Source: Lindgomyces ingoldianus (Eukaryota; Ascomycota; Dothideomycetes; Pleosporales; Lindgomycetaceae). Taken from it: DNA of 64,000 nucleotides. Position numbers and translations under genes: made by a program. The notes beneath the pieces were generated by a model, which did not search any database, was not told the DNA's origin, and saw only the letters and a program-made list of their open reading frames with translations. Positions within the stretch are counted from its first letter, which is position 1, and each line of letters begins with the position of its first letter. Location: NCBI RefSeq assembly GCF_010093535.1, contig NW_022985190.1, positions 201,443-265,442 on the forward strand. The letters are read 5' to 3'. Below are positions 59,087 through 64,000 of the stretch, piece by piece.

Positions 59087-60895
59087 ATGTTAGAAGCCCC
59101 ATGGCCACGACGCCTCATCGTCTGTTGCGACGGAACATGGCAATCCAGCGTATCAGGCAGCGACAATGTCCCTTCTAATGTAACCAAGCTCTGCCGGCTC
59201 ATAAACCGGATCGGCGACGACCAGAAGAAAGATTCGAGTAAGAAGTGGCACCAACTTGTGTATTACGATGGCGGTATTGGCACAGGAGCCCTATCGAATT
59301 GGGAAAAGACTCGACAAGGAGGGACGGGTCTCGGTCTAGCCGAAAACGTCATCGAAGCTTACAACTTCATCGTCCTCAACTACCAGCCCGGCGATGAGAT
59401 ATTCTGCTTTGGTTTCTCCAGGGGCGCGTATACCGCAAGAGCGGTGGCTGGGCTGGTAACCGATATTGGCGTCTTCGAACCAAGACACATGCAAATCTTC
59501 CCCGAGGTGTATCGACTGTACAAGAGCAACAAGACTGGGATAGCTTTCCGGGAAACCGATGCATGGAAGAATATTGTTAATGGAAAGAAATGGGATAAGT
59601 CTCCAAGTCCCTCAAATGAACCAAACAAATCAAGGGCACAGCTGGACGCCGAAAAATGGGAAATTCCCCCTCGTGGTGAACTTGCCATCGACGGAAGTAA
59701 CAAAGTCAAGGTGGTCGGTGTCTGGGACACAGTTGGCAGCTTAGGGATCCCAGATATCGCATGGATTGACAACACGTCGCTCAGGTCCAAGTACGCATTT
59801 CACAACGTTTCGCTGAACGAAAGTAAGTAACACTTATCACGTTACGAAGATTGATGACTGAACAATTGCAGATATCGAGCACGCATTCCATGCCCTGGCC
59901 CTGGACGAACACCGCAAAGCATTTCGGCCTACACTTTGGTACATCTCCAATAAACTCAAAGCCAGGCTTCCCGCAGACAAACTTCCCGAGTTGAAGCAAG
60001 TCTGGTTTCCTGGCGTCCATATCAACAGCGGTGGCGGGTCGGACGACAGTATCGGGGACATGAAAGGAGACAAAGAGCGTAAGTCTTATAACCTTGCACA
60101 TGCCCAATTTAACAGTGCGCTGATTATCTTCTAGAATTAGCTAATGTGACATTCTCCTGGATGCTCCAGTGCATCGCACCATACCTCACCATCGATGACG
60201 CCGAATTCAAGAAAACCATCACCCAGTACCAACAATGGCTGGACAAGGTCCGTTGGACTTGCACATACTATCACGAGGGATGGTTTGGCAAAGCCGTGTC
60301 TATTCTCCCCAACGTTCCCTTTGTCAACCCTGCCCCAGATGAACTTACCGCACCAAGGCGCGACAAGCCTCACCAACACCCAGATCTAGACCGCCGATGG
60401 GGCACCGGCCCAATTGATGATAGTTACACGTTCAAGTACAAGCTCAATGGAAGCGAGCCGCGCGTCCCAGGACACTGCAGAACGGAATTCTGGTACGCCG
60501 ACCCCAACAACAAGGACGGCGGACAATGGAAACTCGAATACATCAAAGAGCACGGCGATACAAACGAGTATATCCATCCTGTCTGCGCATACCGCCAGAT
60601 GATCCGCGGACCGAAAGAAAAATCCGCTCTAGGCGACTTCAATCGCACCTTGGTCAAGAATGGGGGTGATAAGGGCAGGCATTGGTGGTTTCACAATGAT
60701 GGTGATCCGATACCTGAGTGGGTTATCCTTGAGCAGGATAATCCTGGATTCAATTTTGAGAGGTCATGGTATGAGGAGTGTGTTAAAGAGAATAGGGAGG
60801 AGGGAGATTGGTTGCTATCGCTAGATAAGAAGAATAACTTTGATATTAAGGAGAAGGCGCAGCCGTGGTTCTATCCCGCTCCGCCGAAACAGTGA
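59087..60895 (+). CDS. DUF2235 alpha/beta hydrolase (Tle1-like)
   Basis: A DUF2235 protein, related to the phospholipase domain of bacterial type VI effector Tle1. Fungal members are uncharacterised cytosolic hydrolases. Three exons (59087-59822, 59872-60078, 60135-60895) with GTAAGT donors give 567 residues. The start has the strand RRLIVCCDGTWQSS. The nucleophile elbow is FGFSRGAYTARAVAGL (Ser of GxSxG near residue 113). The acid is likely Asp in VGVWDTVGSLG. The His lies in EHAFHALALDEHR, which the first splice joint completes. QVWFPGVHINSGGG is the next conserved block. The C-terminal half is Trp- and charge-rich. All presumed catalytic residues are present. Substrate unknown; lipid esters are a guess from the relatives. 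Confidence 0.9.
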
Positions 60896-61440
60896 CGCGA
60901 GGGAAAGAGAGGGAAGCACGTCGAATAGGAGGGCAGATACTAATTGCAAAGAAAGAATGATCGAGAGAGCTTGGCTAGATTGTTCGAGAGGAGGAACTCT
61001 TCAGATGACATAAGTTTGGAAATTTTCGGTTCGGCTTTATTGTATGTTTACGGCCTTAGGATAATTACAGTCGAGAATATACACTTTCTCTTATTTCACC
61101 ACTATCTATTCCCATAAGAGTGTATAAGGAGGAATATGTCACACCCAATCAACCTTGGAGATGCTGGGTTGATTGATGCTTTGAGGAGAGGTCTTGGAGG
61201 GACGATTGTTCACGGTAGTCATTTGGAAGATGTATTTGGGTATGTTTCCAATGAGTTAAGATATAACCAGCGAGTGGCAGGAGAAGTATAACCGAATGAC
61301 CAAATCTCCCTCCAAAAGGCTTTATATCTCAAAGCACTGCAAAGGCTCCCCTTTCTGAGCTTTGCACGCCTCTTATCGCCTTACTACTAGAAATTCCTAC
61401 CTATTCTTAAAGCGCATTGTAGATGCCCCCTGCACTCCCC
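60896..61440. other. Convergent 3' spacer
   Basis: A 545-bp spacer lies between the convergent DUF2235 and monooxygenase genes and holds their 3' untranslated regions. No ORF or repeat of note. Confidence 0.5.
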
Positions 61441-62664
61441 TCAGTGCTCGCTCTTTGAGCCTTGCAATTCTCCCGCATGGAAAGCCCTGATTTTCGCCGC
61501 CAGTCGCCTTGTCCCGTCTTCAGAGAAATGATCCCTCTTATTCTTCTCGGTCTTCTTCATAAACATCTCCGCCCGCGGAAACAACTCCTTCTCATACTCC
61601 TGCACTGCCTCATCAAGCCCCTTCTGTCCATTCCACGCCGCCACAATCGCCTTCGAGAGTTCCAGAGCATCGAACATGCTCACATTTACGCCCACACCTG
61701 CAAATGGTGTCATGAGATGCGCTGCGTCGCCGATGAGCGTCACGCCGGAGCGAGAGGGCCAGGTGATTCCGATCGGGAGTTCGTACATGGTGCGTGGAAT
61801 GAGGTTATCCGAGGATTCGAGAATTACGCGCTTCAAGTCTTCGCCGATGTCTGAGAAATTCTGGTCAACGTACGCCTTGCGCGCACTAGCGTGGTCGTTC
61901 CAGTCGATGCCGCACGTCTCGACGAAATTCTCTGGGGCGCGCATAGAAGCATAAGTACGGAGACTTCCGTCACCCTGTCGTTGCGCCTGCACCGCTCGAC
62001 CCTCACCGAAGGAGAACATGGAGCCCTCACCAACGTAGTTGGCAAGCCAGGGGTTCTTCTCCTTGACATCAAAGGCCCAGATTTCGATGGCAGTGATGCC
62101 GGAGTATTGCGGTTTGACACCGGTCAAGAGATCCCGAACTTTGGACCAAGCCCCGTCACCGCCGACAACGAGGTCGACGTCCTTCTCGATGGTACCATCC
62201 GCGAACTGTAGATCGTATTTCTTGGCTTCTGTGATGCTTGGAACTGCCTTCGAGAGCTTCTTGTTGAATTTGATAGCCTCTGGGGTGATGTTCTCGTGCA
62301 AGAGTTCCATGAGCTTAGCGCGGTCAATTTCTGGTCGTCCATCGAATTTCTCCTCTTCGCGGACTTCGTGCTTGTCTGCGCCGCCTTCATCCCAGCAGAC
62401 TTCGCCGAAGATGTCGACGAGTTTTGTGACGTCGGATTCAGGACGGCAGTGCTTAGCGAATTGGTCCCAGCGGTTGGCTTCTTTGAGGGCAAGTTGACCA
62501 GTTCGGGGGTGGAGGTCCAGGGACCCTCCTTGACTGCGAATGGTGGAGGAACTTTCGTAGATAGTGAAGGGGATGGAATGGTTCTGGAGAATGTTGGCCA
62601 AAGTGAGGGAGGCAGGGCCAGCACCGATGAGGGCGATCTTGGGGCGGATAGAAGTGGTAGACAT
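61441..62664 (-). CDS. FAD-dependent monooxygenase, TetX-like
   Basis: A class A flavoprotein monooxygenase that uses FAD and NAD(P)H to hydroxylate an organic substrate. Fungal members act on aromatic or polyketide compounds and are close in sequence to TetX tetracycline monooxygenases. A single exon of 407 residues starts MSTTSIRPKIALIGAGPASL, with the Rossmann GxGxxS fold at residues 14-19. SQGGSLDLHPRTGQLAL is the TetX-type loop. DLVVGGDGAWSKVR carries the DG motif. GVTLIGDAAHLMTPFAGVGV is the FAD-ribityl GD motif near residue 310. All usual motifs are present and the length matches the family. It has no introns, unlike most genes here. Lying alone, without a biosynthetic cluster, it may serve detoxification. 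Confidence 0.88.
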   Translation of the reverse strand: MSTTSIRPKIALIGAGPASLTLANILQNHSIPFTIYESSSTIRSQGGSLDLHPRTGQLALKEANRWDQFAKHCRPESDVTKLVDIFGEVCWDEGGADKHEVREEEKFDGRPEIDRAKLMELLHENITPEAIKFNKKLSKAVPSITEAKKYDLQFADGTIEKDVDLVVGGDGAWSKVRDLLTGVKPQYSGITAIEIWAFDVKEKNPWLANYVGEGSMFSFGEGRAVQAQRQGDGSLRTYASMRAPENFVETCGIDWNDHASARKAYVDQNFSDIGEDLKRVILESSDNLIPRTMYELPIGITWPSRSGVTLIGDAAHLMTPFAGVGVNVSMFDALELSKAIVAAWNGQKGLDEAVQEYEKELFPRAEMFMKKTEKNKRDHFSEDGTRRLAAKIRAFHAGELQGSKSEH

Positions 62665-64000
62665 GGTAGACCGTTGGATGTTTGAGTTTGCGGTTAGGTA
62701 TTAAATGTTGAGTGGTGCAGATTCGGAATTGATTGGACTGAAGGGCGTGGAGCAAGATGCTTGTTGAGATTCGTATGGTAAGAGTAAGTGTTCAAATGTC
62801 GTAGTTGCAAAATGTGGAAGTTGATAAATGTCTGAAGTTGGCTGTGTGATGATGAAAGACGAAGGAAAATCGTGAAATACTTATAATGTTCAAGTTGTGG
62901 CTGCCTGCCTCCAATATTCCGATGCGGATACATGTTTCGGAGGCTCGCGTTGGTGTTGAGGCTCTTCGGCCCCGAGGAGCTGCCAGCGTCAATCCTTCAA
63001 AATCCACGAGACGGCCGCGACAGCTGCAGCCTTACAACGGGTACGCAACTCCCGAGGGCTTTCTCGGGACCTAAGCTTTGGCGAATAAAGCTTGTTGCAT
63101 GATGATCCTCTAATGAATTATGTTAAGCGGGTCCGATTTAGGTGCGACGTGGATGCTCCTGGTCCCGATTCCGACGAGAAGAATGCGCAGCTGGTGGATG
63201 GACTTGGAAAGTATTTGAGCCAAAGAAGGACTCTAGCCTATCATCGAAGAATACCTCGCGACTAAGTTATTAAGTGTTCGATTCTCTTGTGTACGAGCCT
63301 TGGGTTTCTGCAGCTTTTATTCAGCCAACACTTGTAACCCGAATCCGAGTTGCCATCCTCCCCTAGTCTCCCAGAAGCGGTGATTAAGCCCTTGGTGCAT
63401 CAACGACTAAAAGCAACTAAATACGGCACTTGACGAGAGGAAAAGGTTCAAGTGAAGACAAAAGCTTGATATTCGGTTCCTTGCCAAGTGTGTGGAGTAA
63501 ACTTTAGTCATCAGCCCTTAAAATAGTTACCTACCGCTTCCAATCATTGTCACTAAACTAAATTTCTCTTTGCAGGAATTTCCATCCCCTTCGATTCAGT
63601 CGCGATAAGGGCAAACGCTCAGTCAGCTCGTCTACTATCGCATTGCCGGACTAGTTGCACAACCAGCAGGGCATGACCCAACCACACGGTTTCCCAGATC
63701 TCAAATATCCTGCAGCATGAGTTTGTCATTCATTTGATAATGTAAGGCGCAATACGTGCAGAACCAGGCGTCGCGCTTCGCACCTTCGAGCTCGGCCGGA
63801 GGTTGGTAATGTGGTTCTGATTTGCTAAGATGGCCAAAGACGATGTAAATGTAAGCTGTACAGTGTTGTAGTTTAGGTAACATTTGCATGCAGTAACGAT
63901 AGAAAAGACTCTGAAGTGGATGCAGTGATGGTGCATCTGAAGCATATAAAGGTAGAGTGGCGGGCAAGGGACTCTATTTTGCCCATCAACAATTCAAGTC
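62665..64000. other. Promoter of the monooxygenase and window end
   Basis: The first few hundred bases should hold the promoter of the - strand monooxygenase gene. Short overlapping ORFs at 62694-63074 show no domain. A - strand frame at 63701-63889 (ending HYQMNDKLMLQDI) contains FCTYCALHY and might be the end of a small gene reaching beyond the window, but nothing further supports it. Confidence 0.4.

Overview
This is nuclear DNA from a filamentous ascomycete (Pezizomycotina; a Leotiomycetes-like fungus is my guess). The evidence is genes with several short GT-AG introns (about 40-110 nt, often with CTAAC or CTAAT branch sites), typical fungal families (HET, NACHT/ankyrin NLR, DUF6594, DUF2235), and two extremely AT-rich blocks that look like transposons mutated by RIP (repeat-induced point mutation). 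No bacterial operon structure, rRNA or tRNA was recognised. Products come from motif recognition alone. Intron joints were chosen by splice sites and checked so that spliced lengths are multiples of three.

Layout. 1-4700 is RIP-type transposon debris. It holds a solo LTR with a 5-bp target duplication and a near-palindromic 1.1-kb element with TA duplications. 4720-12950 is a housekeeping block: two small genes, VPS53 (GARP tethering complex), a GH18 chitinase without signal peptide, and YTH1 (pre-mRNA 3'-end processing). 12950-30900 is gene-poor. It has two DUF6594 membrane-protein genes, a few doubtful ORFs, a minisatellite and palindromes. 30900-38400 is a second housekeeping block: an RSC4-like double-bromodomain protein, a calcium/calmodulin-dependent kinase, two small membrane proteins (one of them DUF1294), and a spliced 104-residue gene that a plain ORF scan would miss.

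38400-64000 is an accessory region. It has a dead SRPK-like kinase, a HET-domain gene, a 4.05-kb AT-rich element with perfect 52-bp terminal inverted repeats, a small cysteine-rich gene, a protein kinase, a dead UNC93-like transporter, a complete NLR (Helo-like N-terminus, NACHT, ankyrin repeats), and fragments of a divergent MFS transporter/transcription factor pair. It ends with a DUF2235 alpha/beta hydrolase and a TetX-like FAD monooxygenase.

How the genes may work together. VPS53, YTH1, RSC4 and the CaM kinase are conserved core functions. HET, NLR, the stand-alone kinase and the DUF2235 hydrolase are the kinds of proteins linked in fungi to non-self recognition and regulated cell death. 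Their grouping around a RIP-mutated element, among several pseudogenes, suggests a fast-evolving allorecognition-type island. That link is inference from family knowledge and proximity, not shown by the sequence.
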